A DNA stretch of 64,000 bases from Proteiniborus sp. MB09-C3 (GTDB lineage: Bacteria > Bacillota > Clostridia > Tissierellales > Proteiniboraceae). Where the stretch lies: assembly GCF_030263895.1 (NCBI RefSeq), contig NZ_CP127161.1, positions 2,604,001 through 2,668,000 of the forward strand, read 5' to 3'. Of the stretch, positions 1 to 8,876 are shown one piece after another. Below the pieces are notes generated by a model. It saw nothing but the letters and a program-made list of their open reading frames with translations. It made no database searches and was not told where the DNA came from. A program made the translations under genes and the position numbers. Position 1 is the first letter of the stretch, and the number at the start of each line of letters is the position of its first letter.

Positions 1-640
1 CCTTAATTACCTTTTGAACTCCTGCATTGTAAGTTGAACCTGATTCGCTATCTATAATTTCATCATAGCTATAGGTATTCAAACTAATTTGTCCATTTAA
101 TTTACCTTCGTTACCTTTGGAAATAGCTAATTGATTGACTAAAAATCTTTTCGGAGAAGACCTCAAAAGGGAGAAAAAAGTTCCAAGCTCATCGTAGTCC
201 CCTTCAAAGGGTATAGATATACCAAGATACTTAGTCTCTATACTGCCTAGCATAGCATAATCTGGTCCATTAAAATACATACCTGGAACCTTTAAGTTGT
301 TATTATCAACTATATCATTTAACATATGCATTATTTCAGGCTGATCTATTGTAGAAAAATATTTACTCTGAACACCTCTAATATCATTATCCAGTTTTGC
401 CCACTCATCAGCTATAGCTTTATCTCTAGAAAGTATTGTATCTATTTTAAGCAATTCTTCATTATAGCTATTCTTTTCTTGCTTAAGCTCAGCTATCCGT
501 ATAGCTTGTTTTGTAAAAGCAAGTTTATAAAACAACCAAAACAAAATGACAATTAACAAAAGGATTAGTAGACTTCTTTCTTTTTTGCTTAAATTGATCT
601 TCTTTTTCATTAAGTTTTTAGTTGCTATCTTGGCTTCCAA
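1..640 (-). CDS. pilO: PilO-like type IV pilus assembly protein (partial)
   Basis: The frame stays open to the window edge, so the C-terminus is missing. The preferred start is TTG at 640: it has a strong AAGGAGGTG ribosome site 7-9 bases upstream, inside the end of pilN. An ATG at 610 (MKKKINLS) has no comparable site. Seen: a basic N-terminus, one membrane helix (LLILLLIVILFWLFYKLAF), a coiled-coil-like Glu/Lys stretch, then a periplasmic-type domain. Known for the family: PilO pairs with PilN through coiled coils and membrane helices to form the inner-membrane alignment complex. The assignment rests mainly on architecture and on following pilM and pilN directly; sequence similarity in this family is weak. 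Confidence 0.75.
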   Translation of the reverse strand, partial: MEAKIATKNLMKKKINLSKKERSLLILLLIVILFWLFYKLAFTKQAIRIAELKQEKNSYNEELLKIDTILSRDKAIADEWAKLDNDIRGVQSKYFSTIDQPEIMHMLNDIVDNNNLKVPGMYFNGPDYAMLGSIETKYLGISIPFEGDYDELGTFFSLLRSSPKRFLVNQLAISKGNEGKLNGQISLNTYSYDEIIDSESGSTYNAGVQKVIK

Positions 641-1208
641 CTTCCTCCACCTCCTTAGGCTTTATGTTAATAGTAAAAGTATAATAATCATTTTCAAAGG
701 AAATGGCTGGTATAAAAATCTCATCAAAATGATCTATTTCACCTAATTTATGTTCAAAGTCAGAAATAGATTCTTTGTCTTTTGCTGTCCCTTCTATGGA
801 TATTAGATTAGTATTAAAAATCATAGAGTTCAAAAAAACAGCTTCTGGTATTCTAACAGTTATGGCATCCAATAAATTTTCATTTATTATGTCTTGATAA
901 TTAATAAAATCATCTAATTGCTTTAGCTGGTTAAATTTCTCTCTAAACTCCACAATCTCTTTTTCCTTTTCTAAAATCTCATTTATTTTGCTATTAGACT
1001 TTTTAATTTCCAATTGCTGTTTTAATAAGGCAGTTTCATCAGTAAGTCTATTTATTTTAATAAAATTTAAAAAAGCATAAACAATCATGCCCAATACAAC
1101 AAGTGCAGCTAACCCATATAGTATGAAATCTTTGTTTAAATTTTTATCTTTCTTCTTGTTATAAGATTCAAAAAAGTTTAAATCACTCAAGTTATTGCAC
1201 CTCTTCAT
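618..1208 (-). CDS. pilN: PilN-like type IV pilus assembly protein
   Basis: About 196 residues: a short cytoplasmic N-terminus, one membrane helix (YGLAALVVLGMIVYAFLNF, near 31-49), a coiled coil rich in Lys/Glu (about 55-100) and a C-terminal alpha/beta domain. PilN proteins use a short N-terminal cytoplasmic segment to dock onto PilM; here the segment is NNLSDLNFFESYNKKK. It overlaps the end of pilM, which indicates translational coupling. The listed ATG lies inside pilM; a TTG at 1190 (NLSDL) has AGAGGTG about 7 bases upstream and may be the true start. It is followed directly by pilO. Confidence 0.82.
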   Translation of the reverse strand: MKRCNNLSDLNFFESYNKKKDKNLNKDFILYGLAALVVLGMIVYAFLNFIKINRLTDETALLKQQLEIKKSNSKINEILEKEKEIVEFREKFNQLKQLDDFINYQDIINENLLDAITVRIPEAVFLNSMIFNTNLISIEGTAKDKESISDFEHKLGEIDHFDEIFIPAISFENDYYTFTINIKPKEVEEVGSQDSN

Positions 1209-2259
1209 CTCTTAATACAGCACTTATACAGTTTAGATATTTATTTGGATTAGCTTGAATATTTACTTTGTCTAAATCATTGAGAATCACAGCATCAATA
1301 TTAAAGTAATTAGAAAAGAGCATGTCCACTCCTTTTATTTGAGATAGACCTCCATATAATAGAATCATATTGATTTCATTTCCAATTTCCTTGCTAATAT
1401 AGTACTTAATTATGCTTTCAAGCTTATCAATTATGCTTTCAATAGTATTTTTAGTTACATTAACAAGTCGATTATAGTCTGAATAGCTGTCACTAATTAT
1501 ACTTACATCATGAATATTAGATTTCTTTTCTAATAGCTCTTTCTTATCATATTCAAATAAACTTAATATATTGTCATCTAAGTCTTCTCCACCTATTTCA
1601 ATTGCTCTACTTGTCTGTAGCTTTCCATTTTTGATTATAGATATATTTGTGCTACTGTAACCTAGGTCTATAGCAGCTATAGTTTTATCTGAAATGAACA
1701 GATCATTGTTAATGGAATCAATAAACCAAATAAGCTTGCTAATAGAATTAGATTGGTAATCCAATATTTCAGGCTTTAAATTAAGCTCTGACAACAGAAA
1801 ATAATGTTTTTCTACAATATCCTTAGGAACAGCCACTATTAGCACATTAAGTCTTTCTTTTTCCCCATCAAAAACTTTACCTATTATTTTATGCTGAATC
1901 ACATATCTGCTAATATCCATAGGCAAATACTCCGAAAGCTGAAACTTAAGCATACTATTTATTTCTTTTGGTTCAACTAAAGGAAATGGGATATCTCTTG
2001 TAATAATGGCTGTACTCTTGATTGTCAAATAAGCAATCTTTGATGAAACTTTATTTTTTTTAATCTCATCTCTTATAACTTCCATTAAGACCTTTTCATT
2101 TTTTATACGACCATCTTCATAACAGCCTTCAGGAGTTAGTATTGAAAAAGCTTTATTGACTTGTATATTATTGCTGTTCTTTTTGGCTTCTATTATTTTT
2201 ATTTCGTAGGATCCTATATCTATGTATATTATGTTCTTGTTGAATAATGTTAATTTCAA
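1192..2259 (-). CDS. pilM: PilM, actin-like ATPase of the pilus inner-membrane complex
   Basis: A 355-residue member of the FtsA/MreB/PilM actin-like superfamily. Seen: an N-terminal phosphate-1-like segment (IYIDIGSYEIKIIEA), a second nucleotide-binding segment (AAIDLGYSSTNISII, about 196-210) and an adenosine-type motif (ILLYGGLSQIKGVD, about 300-313). Cytoplasmic PilM binds the N-terminal tail of PilN and links the motor ATPases to the PilNO ring. Length and order (pilM, pilN, pilO) match type IVa pilus operons. The downstream neighbour overlaps its last codons, so the three are probably co-transcribed. Confidence 0.9.
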   Translation of the reverse strand: MKLTLFNKNIIYIDIGSYEIKIIEAKKNSNNIQVNKAFSILTPEGCYEDGRIKNEKVLMEVIRDEIKKNKVSSKIAYLTIKSTAIITRDIPFPLVEPKEINSMLKFQLSEYLPMDISRYVIQHKIIGKVFDGEKERLNVLIVAVPKDIVEKHYFLLSELNLKPEILDYQSNSISKLIWFIDSINNDLFISDKTIAAIDLGYSSTNISIIKNGKLQTSRAIEIGGEDLDDNILSLFEYDKKELLEKKSNIHDVSIISDSYSDYNRLVNVTKNTIESIIDKLESIIKYYISKEIGNEINMILLYGGLSQIKGVDMLFSNYFNIDAVILNDLDKVNIQANPNKYLNCISAVLRDEEVQ

Positions 2260-2276
2260 TGTAGTTCCTCCTTCAG

Positions 2277-3923
2277 CTATTCATTTATTTCCTTCCATTC
2301 GTGTATCTCCCAGCCTACATTAATGGGCTCTAATATATGTGGCGGATAGTCGTAGAACATACGAGGATCATGGGCATATTTTTTGTTATATCCAGTGCTG
2401 CCAATAGTTCCTACAGCTTTTCTTTCTTTTTGTGTGATATTTCCCCAAAGTATAATATCTCCTTTCCTAGGACCTTTACCATGCTCTTCATATCCGAACC
2501 CCTCATTGACTGAGAATAGGGCTGCATTTATAGTTACGTCGTGAGGTGCCATGTCATAGGTTTTGCTTACTTTTCCCCATTTATAATCTGGGCTTAACCA
2601 CCATCCCCAATTCCTCCACTCCCATTCAAAATCCCAGATATCATCTTTACCATCTGAATCATATGCCTTTTTAGGCCAACCATAGTGTAATATTAGAATC
2701 TCATTGTTCGCAATTAAACCTAGCATATCCTTACCAGGTTTTTTACTGTCATTTTTATCAAATGAATATCTAGTATATATTTTTTTCTCACTGTCATAGG
2801 AAGACATTGCTGTACCTGTACCATTTTTGTTTCCACTAAACCATGTATTACTGTACTCAACTCCTCCAATTTCAGGATAGGTTCTATTGTTTTTACCTCC
2901 CCATGAAAATGAAGTTGGCGGTTGATTTGGCTTATTATTTTTGTTGTACATATCACTAGTATCATAATCGTACCAGTTAGTTGGATCTGAATAAGTAATA
3001 TAGATCGAATCTTCTGCTCCAATTGTTAATTTCCCTTTAAGGTTTCCCGAAACAAATACATTGCCTGACCTAATGCCAAATTTACCCGTTCCCCCTTTGA
3101 CACTTTTATCATTATCAGGAACCTTATCTACATAGATGACTAAGTTTTGTATATCTTTTGATATGCTCCTTGTTATTATTTCATCTGAATTTTGGTTTCT
3201 AATCTTTACTGTATCTCCGTCAAGAAAAATGCAGGTCCGTCCATAAAACACCATGTCATCTTTTTCTGCCCAATCCTTCAGATTTTTATTTGAAGCTGGA
3301 AACTCTAGCTTCTTAGTTTGCATAGGTTGAGATGGATCCTGTACTTTAAAATCTGGATTATATCCAGTGCCTCTTTCTAGTTTATTGACATAGCTTACTG
3401 TATCATAAAAAATAGGTCTATTTTGTATTCTAATATCTTTATTAGTATGCAAAGGACCATGACTCTCATCTCCAGTAGTCCACCATATATTGGGCCCATC
3501 ATCATCACTAACATAAACATGATGTACAAACTGTTTTTTTCTAATTTTAGCTAGTATAGTTCTTTTTATAGTGGGATTTTCTTTCGTCCAGCCTGTAGAT
3601 TTTATAGTAACAAATCTATCAGCATCACTGGGTTTAGTGACGTCTAACACATAATAGCCCTCTTCAAATTCTATTGGTTTATTCATCAAATCTTCATGAG
3701 CAGCAGTGCTATAGAAGTTCAACTCATCATTTAAATACCAAAGATATTGATTGTAACCAGCTTCAGCATATTCAAGAGCTTTTTTAGATGAATTATCTAT
3801 AATATTAAATTTAGCTTGGTTTGATGTTATTGATAGGGTTACAAATCCAAATATAGTCACGATAGATAGTACGACTAAAACTAATGGTATAGTAAGACCT
3901 CGATTATTCTTAAGAATTTTCAT
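2277..3923 (-). CDS. PilX-like minor pilin or surface protein with class III signal
   Basis: A long protein (548 residues from the preferred ATG at 3923, which has AAATGGAGG 7 bases upstream; a longer start at 3944 lacks a site). The N-terminus KILKNNRG followed by a long hydrophobic helix (LTIPLVLVVLSIVTIFGFVTL) resembles the PilX N-terminal prepilin-like signal, with Gly before the cleavage point but no Glu at position +5. The rest is a Trp/Gly/Asp-rich exported domain with a beta-helix-like polymer pattern (for example HGPLHTNKDIRIQN and VFVSGNLKGKLTI), a common feature of pilus-associated surface proteins in Clostridia. Specific function unknown; it may sit at the pilus tip or be an adhesin. 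Confidence 0.7.
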   Translation of the reverse strand: MKILKNNRGLTIPLVLVVLSIVTIFGFVTLSITSNQAKFNIIDNSSKKALEYAEAGYNQYLWYLNDELNFYSTAAHEDLMNKPIEFEEGYYVLDVTKPSDADRFVTIKSTGWTKENPTIKRTILAKIRKKQFVHHVYVSDDDGPNIWWTTGDESHGPLHTNKDIRIQNRPIFYDTVSYVNKLERGTGYNPDFKVQDPSQPMQTKKLEFPASNKNLKDWAEKDDMVFYGRTCIFLDGDTVKIRNQNSDEIITRSISKDIQNLVIYVDKVPDNDKSVKGGTGKFGIRSGNVFVSGNLKGKLTIGAEDSIYITYSDPTNWYDYDTSDMYNKNNKPNQPPTSFSWGGKNNRTYPEIGGVEYSNTWFSGNKNGTGTAMSSYDSEKKIYTRYSFDKNDSKKPGKDMLGLIANNEILILHYGWPKKAYDSDGKDDIWDFEWEWRNWGWWLSPDYKWGKVSKTYDMAPHDVTINAALFSVNEGFGYEEHGKGPRKGDIILWGNITQKERKAVGTIGSTGYNKKYAHDPRMFYDYPPHILEPINVGWEIHEWKEINE

Positions 3924-3936
3924 CTTATCCCTCCAT

Positions 3937-4551
3937 TTACTCAAATTCAGTCCTGCTTTTGGTTACTAAATACATGTCTATAATAATCGGTGTACTATTT
4001 TTGCCAGTATATATTTCTATGTTCACCTTTACCTTTCTTCTATTATCCCTATCTCCAAAGCTCTGCTGTGAAGTATTAATATATGATATCTCACCAAATA
4101 TGCCATCATTTGTAATATTTGATAACACTACCTTCTCACTAGTAAATGGGTTGGTAAATTTAAATGGATATTTACTATTAGCAGCTTTTTTTATATCTCT
4201 TTTCATTTCATTTCCTTCAAGTCTATATCTTACTAGCTCTGGAATATCATCATTGTCTATATCAGTATATATGTACAGAACATTATTATTGGAATTAGCT
4301 GGCTTAAAAAGTACAGTATTATCTTCAACAGCTTTTTTAGCTTGACTTGCTTCCTTCTGTATATTATTTATAAATACTCTTATATCCTCACTGGAGTTAA
4401 AAGTATCTTTAACATAGTTAAAGCTTTTTGTAGACAAAAAGAATAGATTATATGAAATCATTATAATAATAGCTACAAGTGGTACAACTATTAATAGTTC
4501 AATTAATGTTATTCCTTTTTGATTTCTTATAGGATTTGTTCTAATAAGCAT
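3937..4551 (-). CDS. Minor prepilin-like protein (PilW-type)
   Basis: About 204 residues with a clear prepilin signal: QKGITLIELLIVVPLV, with Gly at -1 and Glu at +5, then a hydrophobic helix. The start is set to ATG 4551 because AGGAG lies 10 bases upstream; the TTG at 4560 is too close to that site. After the helix comes a short soluble domain. Prepilin peptidase (encoded at 5994-6755) would cleave before the Ile. Its place between two other minor-pilin genes suggests a role in pilus initiation or the tip complex. Confidence 0.8.
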   Translation of the reverse strand: MLIRTNPIRNQKGITLIELLIVVPLVAIIIMISYNLFFLSTKSFNYVKDTFNSSEDIRVFINNIQKEASQAKKAVEDNTVLFKPANSNNNVLYIYTDIDNDDIPELVRYRLEGNEMKRDIKKAANSKYPFKFTNPFTSEKVVLSNITNDGIFGEISYINTSQQSFGDRDNRRKVKVNIEIYTGKNSTPIIIDMYLVTKSRTEFE

Positions 4552-4564
4552 ATAAATCAAGCTC

Positions 4565-5980
4565 CTAATTATTTGGGGTTAAGGTACATTTGTTTAAATC
4601 CTTTGATAATCTCATTCCATAGCTATTGATCAAACAGTCTGGATTGATGATTTCAAAATTTATAATATCTTCGGTAAAATTCTTACTACCATCAAGTGTA
4701 ATTTTAAATGCATTATTTTTTCCAGATATAATTTGTGTAATCGTATAATAGCTTTTATCAATTAACTCATCATTTAATGTAAACTCCATAAGCTCTATAT
4801 TATTAACCTGAGATGTGAAATTAATAATAATTTCTGTCAATTTATTGTTTGTTTTTTTGTACACGCTATTTTCATCTAAAGCAAATACTATATCCAATTT
4901 TTCAGTTGTTGCTTTATTGAGATCGTCTATGTCAAATTTGCCATCCCATAAATAACCTGTTTCACTCCTGGTAAAAAAATATCTATCTTCTCCGTTTTCT
5001 ATTGTATATTCGTAATTCCATAGCCTCCAAAATTTTATGCTAATCAGTTCTTCAATACTAACTTCCAGCAGCATATGTTCTTCACTTTCTCCCTCTGATG
5101 GAATGTATGATTCACCAGTAGGCTTAATTTCTACCTTTGCAGCTTTGGGATACTTATTATCTACAGGTAATGCAATATATCCTGGAAGGTCAATATAAAA
5201 GTTTATTTCTGGATATTTAGGCTTATTATTTTTATCCCATTTTGGAACAATCACTTCTTTATCTAATTTCCAATCAGAGCTTGCAGCATTAACCCCATTT
5301 GGCATAACCATTATTTCAAAATAGCTCCATTTAATAGGTTGTACTTTATACGCTCCATTCATTAGATTTCCTATTAAAGCTATACCGCCTCCATCTGTAT
5401 TAGCAAAGGTTGAATATAAAGTTGACTGTCCTAAGCCAATCATAACATTTTTAACTCCTTCATTAGCCCCTCTTAAAGTTGCAGATACTTTTACCTGACC
5501 TGGGAGAGTTGGTATCCTTTCACCTTCTCTAGATATTAATGTACCCAGTACAGAATACTCCTTAATTTCCCCAGTAAAAACATCCTTTGCTTCTACAACA
5601 ACATCAACCTTTTTTGTAGCCTGAGGTACTGGTTCACCTGTGCTTGACTCAGAGCCTTCCCAATATACTCCTGTAGTTACGTGATATTTAACTCCCTTTA
5701 TTGTTACAGAATCATTATCATTCATATAATAATCATCTTTGACAATTCCCCTTGGCGAATATCCAGAAATATCTAAACCTAAGTCGTCATAGTCCAATGT
5801 TTTTAGCCATTCTACTTGTGTGTATGCTAAATTTAAAGCATTAAGTCTTATATTATTCCACTTTGCATACTTTACTGAATAAATAGACATTGGTATTATA
5901 AATACACTGATAATACCCAGCAATACTATAGAAAAAATCACTTCTATTAAAGTAAATCCTTTTGTTTTATTTTTTCTCAA
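4565..5980 (-). CDS. Large minor prepilin-like protein (PilV-type)
   Basis: 471 residues starting MRKNKTKGFTLIEVIFSIVLL: a class III signal with G/F cleavage and Glu at +5, then about 20 hydrophobic residues. It is much longer than a typical PilV/GspI (about 130-200), with a C-terminal extension of about 300 residues. The middle part (PGQVKVSATLRGANEGVKNVMIGL split by a short linker) looks like a Cna-B or carboxypeptidase-regulatory-like beta sandwich, which fits a tip adhesin. That reading is inference. Confidence 0.75.
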   Translation of the reverse strand: MRKNKTKGFTLIEVIFSIVLLGIISVFIIPMSIYSVKYAKWNNIRLNALNLAYTQVEWLKTLDYDDLGLDISGYSPRGIVKDDYYMNDNDSVTIKGVKYHVTTGVYWEGSESSTGEPVPQATKKVDVVVEAKDVFTGEIKEYSVLGTLISREGERIPTLPGQVKVSATLRGANEGVKNVMIGLGQSTLYSTFANTDGGGIALIGNLMNGAYKVQPIKWSYFEIMVMPNGVNAASSDWKLDKEVIVPKWDKNNKPKYPEINFYIDLPGYIALPVDNKYPKAAKVEIKPTGESYIPSEGESEEHMLLEVSIEELISIKFWRLWNYEYTIENGEDRYFFTRSETGYLWDGKFDIDDLNKATTEKLDIVFALDENSVYKKTNNKLTEIIINFTSQVNNIELMEFTLNDELIDKSYYTITQIISGKNNAFKITLDGSKNFTEDIINFEIINPDCLINSYGMRLSKDLNKCTLTPNN

Positions 5981-5993
5981 AGGAACTTCCTCC

Positions 5994-6755
5994 CTAGACT
6001 AAAAACCTTAGAACATACCAATTAATAATTCTGTCTCCGAAAAATAGAGTAACAATAAATGCAATATTGATAAAAGGTCCAAAAGGTATAGCATCTTTTT
6101 TCCCTTTTTTATTTAGGAGTAATAAGAATACTGAAAAAACGGCTCCAATTATAAAGGATAATAATATGTTCAAAAGAAGCTTCTTTATTCCAAGCATAAA
6201 GCCTAATACACTAATAAGCTTTATGTCTCCTCCTCCCATGCCACCTTTTGAGACTATAGCAATAACTAGAAATAATCCTCCTCCTAATAATAGAGCTAAT
6301 ATGCTATTCATTAGATTAAATGGTGTTTTATACAATATAAATAATGTGAGCTTATGAATAATAGTTATTATGAAAATAATAATTACTAAAGAATCCGGTA
6401 TTATTTGATGATAGTAGTCTATTAAGCTAATGACAATTAAAATGCTCACAATAGAGCTATAAAAAAAGAAATCAATTAATAATCCATAAAAATGAAAAAA
6501 TATAGCATATAAAATACCATTCAATAGTTCAACAATGGGATACTGTGGGGAAATGGACTCCCCACAATATCTACATTTGCCTTTTTGCAATAGAAAGCTA
6601 AGTACAGGAATAAGGTTGTCCCATTTTAAAGGAGTGCTGCATTTAGGACAATGGGAAGAAGGATAAGCTATAGACTCTTCTCTAGGTATTCTGTATATGC
6701 ATACATTTAGAAAAGAACCTATTAAAGTTCCGAATATGAATGTTAGTATGTACAT
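5994..6755 (-). CDS. pilD: Prepilin peptidase (PilD/TadV-type aspartyl protease)
   Basis: About 253 residues from ATG 6755 (AAAGGAG 8 bases upstream; the upstream TTG at 6776 overlaps the site). Seen: an N-terminal DiS_P_DiS-like domain with two CxxC pairs (C36/C39 and C61/C64, a zinc site needed for methylation in Gram-negative homologues), then several membrane helices and the GGGDIKL motif carrying one catalytic Asp. A second Asp is expected in the LIDYYHQIIPD segment. It cleaves and N-methylates the prepilins encoded on either side. Confidence 0.93.
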   Translation of the reverse strand: MYILTFIFGTLIGSFLNVCIYRIPREESIAYPSSHCPKCSTPLKWDNLIPVLSFLLQKGKCRYCGESISPQYPIVELLNGILYAIFFHFYGLLIDFFFYSSIVSILIVISLIDYYHQIIPDSLVIIIFIITIIHKLTLFILYKTPFNLMNSILALLLGGGLFLVIAIVSKGGMGGGDIKLISVLGFMLGIKKLLLNILLSFIIGAVFSVFLLLLNKKGKKDAIPFGPFINIAFIVTLFFGDRIINWYVLRFLV

Positions 6756-6805
6756 GGTAAGCTCTCCTTTAGTCAAATTTTCTGTTTACTTTGAAGCATT
6801 TCAAT

Positions 6806-6910
6806 TAAAAAGTTATATTATGTGGGACAAGGTCCTGTCCCTGAAGTCCTTCAAAAGTTATATTATGTGAGACAAGGTTCCTGTCCCTGAGGTCCTTCAG
6901 GATAAAATTC
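6806..6910. repeat. Tandem 46-bp repeat with GGGACA...TGTCCC palindrome
   Basis: Two adjacent near-identical copies of a unit starting aaaagttatattatgtg and containing GGGACAAGGTCCTGTCCC or a one-base-longer variant; a third, partial echo (ttcctgttcttg) follows. Each copy is nearly self-complementary over 18 bases. It lies between pilA and the prepilin peptidase gene, after the pilA stop, so it could act as an mRNA-processing or partial termination structure that separates abundant pilA message from the downstream genes (inference). Confidence 0.7.
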
Positions 6911-6944
6911 CTGTTCTTGTGCTCTTCTCTCTAGGTTCTCAATT

Positions 6945-7343
6945 CTACTCATTTGATACTGTTATATCTCCGCCAGTAGAAATCGTTACTTTATAATCTT
7001 TTCCATTAACTTCTGCGTTAGAGATTCCAGTAGGTGCTTTAGGCCATTCCTGAAGATAATTTCCCCAACCATTATCATCGTCTTTATTTGCTTCTGTCCA
7101 TACTACATCAGCCTCAGTTGGGACTCCTTCATCTGCTATATACATTGTTGCTGCACTTGTAAGTACTTTAATATTAGCCTGATGTGCAGTATCTGCTGCT
7201 GCTTTTCTTGATGTAGTTAGCTTAGGTACCGCAATAGCTGCCAATATACCCAGTATAGCTATAACAACAACTAACTCCACTAAAGTAAATCCTTTTTTAT
7301 TTTGCTTTAACTGCTTTAACTGCTTTAAAATAAATTCGAACAT
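6945..7343 (-). CDS. pilA: Major type IV pilin (PilA)
   Basis: 132 residues. Leader with an odd LKQLKQLKQ triple repeat encoded by a 9-bp tandem repeat, then NKKGFTLVELVVVIAILGIL: textbook class III cleavage site with Gly at -1 and Glu at +5. The mature chain has a short conserved helix and a compact C-terminal domain ending in a beta hairpin (KDYKVTISTGGDITVS). GGGGGAAC sits 7 bases before the ATG. It stands behind its own promoter, c-di-GMP riboswitch and terminator, which fits a highly expressed, signal-controlled structural subunit. Confidence 0.93.
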   Translation of the reverse strand: MFEFILKQLKQLKQNKKGFTLVELVVVIAILGILAAIAVPKLTTSRKAAADTAHQANIKVLTSAATMYIADEGVPTEADVVWTEANKDDDNGWGNYLQEWPKAPTGISNAEVNGKDYKVTISTGGDITVSNE

Positions 7344-7457
7344 ATCTGTTCCCCCTTGTTATTATTTTTTATCAATACCATATAATAGATGCAACTATTA
7401 TTTCTTTTCTAAACCACCACCCTTCGAAAATAGTATTAAAAAATTGTCCTTTGGTAC

Positions 7458-7498
7458 AAAAAAAGCTGCACAAATAACACTAAATTATTTATGCAGCT
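7458..7498 (-). terminator. Intrinsic terminator in the pilA leader (riboswitch platform)
   Basis: On the minus strand AGCTGCA and TGCAGCT arms, extended by AATAA/TTATT, form a long hairpin followed by seven T. It starts two bases after the aptamer and ends about 115 bases before pilA, so it is placed to be the expression platform of the riboswitch. It may also stop read-through from pilC. Confidence 0.88.
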
Positions 7499-7499
7499 G

Positions 7500-7575
7500 A
7501 ACGATCATGGCTACTTCTCAGTAGCTTTAGACTCTAGCTTTGCGTCGCTATTTTTCAATAGCTTTGCCAATTATT
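7500..7575 (-). ncRNA. c-di-GMP-I (GEMM) riboswitch aptamer upstream of pilA
   Basis: On the minus strand the conserved GEMM-I landmarks occur in order: GGCAAAG, a GCTATT-GAAA-AATAGC hairpin with a GNRA loop, the invariant GACGCAAAGCTA, then TCTAA and a GCTAC/GTAGC receptor hairpin followed by GCCATGATCG. A P1-like pairing joins AATAATTG with TGATCGTT. Sequence and location before a pilin gene both fit. Whether ligand turns pilA on or off cannot be settled by eye, and the ligand could in principle be cGAMP rather than c-di-GMP. Confidence 0.88.
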
Positions 7576-7590
7576 CTGTTGATATCTACA

Positions 7591-7619
7591 ATAATATTTT
7601 AGTTACTAAATCCTGTCAA
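7591..7619 (-). promoter_or_regulatory. Sigma-A promoter of pilA
   Basis: TTGACA (7614-7619 complement), 17-base spacer, TATTAT (7591-7596 complement). Predicted start near 7584, a few bases before the riboswitch aptamer. This is a near-consensus vegetative promoter. Confidence 0.88.
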
Positions 7620-7655
7620 TACAAAATTTGCTATTTTTCTAGTGTTTTTTTGCTT

Positions 7656-8861
7656 TTACATCTGTACAGTATTGACCATGTCAAACATTGGCAGTGCCAT
7701 GGCTATGACTATAAATCCCACTACTAGCGCCATGAATACTACTAGAAGAGGTTGGAGCATTTCTGTCATTTTTTGAATGGCTACCTCTACCTCTTCGTCA
7801 TAGAAGTCTGCGCTCTTATTTAGTATTTCATCTAGTGAGCCTGATTCTTCTCCTATTTTTATCATTGAATCCACCATAGGAGGAAATACCCTAACTTCTT
7901 TAATTGTTCTGGATAGAGGAATTCCTTTCCTTACTTCTTCCTTTGCATTTTCTAGTCTAAGGCTTAAAAACCTGTTGTTGACTATTTTTGATACTACATC
8001 TAGAGCTTGAAGTAAGGGTATCCCACTTGATAGAAGCGTAGACAATGTTCTAGTAAATCTTGAAGTAGCTATCTTTATGCTTGTGTCCTTAAAAATTGGT
8101 ATTCGAAGCTTTAACCCATCAATAAATAATCTTCCAGATTCTTGCTTTCCAAAATATCCTATAATAAGTGCTAAAATAAGTATTGAAGCTAAATATATAT
8201 ACCACTGGTTTTTGAGAGAATCACTGATGCTTAAAAGCAATTTAGTTGGAGCTGGCAATTCTATTCCACTGCTTTCAAACATTCCAATAAAAGTAGGCAT
8301 GACAGCCACTAACAAGAAAATCACTACTGCTATTGAAACAACTCCTAGAACAATGGGGTAAATCATTGCTCCTTTTACTTTATTTTCGATTTTATTCTCT
8401 TTTTCATAATGTATTGCCATTCGTTCCATTATTACATCAAGGTTACCACTTACTTCTCCTGCCTCAACCATGTTTACTAGCAAGCTAGGAAAAACCTTTT
8501 CGTATTTTCTCATTGATTCAGATAAAGTCATTCCTTTTTGTACATCATCAAAAACAGCTCTTGTTGCATTTCTCATTGCTTTATTTTCAGTCTGGACTTC
8601 CAATATATCTAGACATTTAATTATGCTGACACCTGCATTTAGCATTGTGTAGAACTGCCTGCAATATACTGCTATATCCTTTTTAGTAACCTTTTTCGAA
8701 AAATAAGACGATACTGGTTTTTCTTCCTCTTTATGCTCTATTGATATAGGCATGTATTCGTTATTTCTTAGCATCGATAGTACTTCTTGTTCACTGTTAG
8801 CCTCATAGATTCCTTCTATAATTTGTCCGCTATCTGTAACTGCTCTATACATAAACTGCAT
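7656..8861 (-). CDS. pilC: PilC, type IV pilus inner-membrane platform protein
   Basis: 401 residues, the usual GspF/PilC length. Two T2SSF cytoplasmic domains (about 60-185 and 265-385) alternate with three membrane helices (about 165-190, 215-235, 370-395). Conserved signatures include FCRQF-like YCRQFYTMLNAGVSI and GEVSGNLDVIMERMA, repeated as GEESGSLDEILNKSA. PilC couples the PilB/PilT motors to pilin insertion and removal. AGGTGGTG lies 4-6 bases before the ATG. It follows pilT by 15 bases and closes the pilBTC transcript. Confidence 0.94.
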   Translation of the reverse strand: MQFMYRAVTDSGQIIEGIYEANSEQEVLSMLRNNEYMPISIEHKEEEKPVSSYFSKKVTKKDIAVYCRQFYTMLNAGVSIIKCLDILEVQTENKAMRNATRAVFDDVQKGMTLSESMRKYEKVFPSLLVNMVEAGEVSGNLDVIMERMAIHYEKENKIENKVKGAMIYPIVLGVVSIAVVIFLLVAVMPTFIGMFESSGIELPAPTKLLLSISDSLKNQWYIYLASILILALIIGYFGKQESGRLFIDGLKLRIPIFKDTSIKIATSRFTRTLSTLLSSGIPLLQALDVVSKIVNNRFLSLRLENAKEEVRKGIPLSRTIKEVRVFPPMVDSMIKIGEESGSLDEILNKSADFYDEEVEVAIQKMTEMLQPLLVVFMALVVGFIVIAMALPMFDMVNTVQM

Positions 8862-8876
8862 AAAATCACCACCTGA

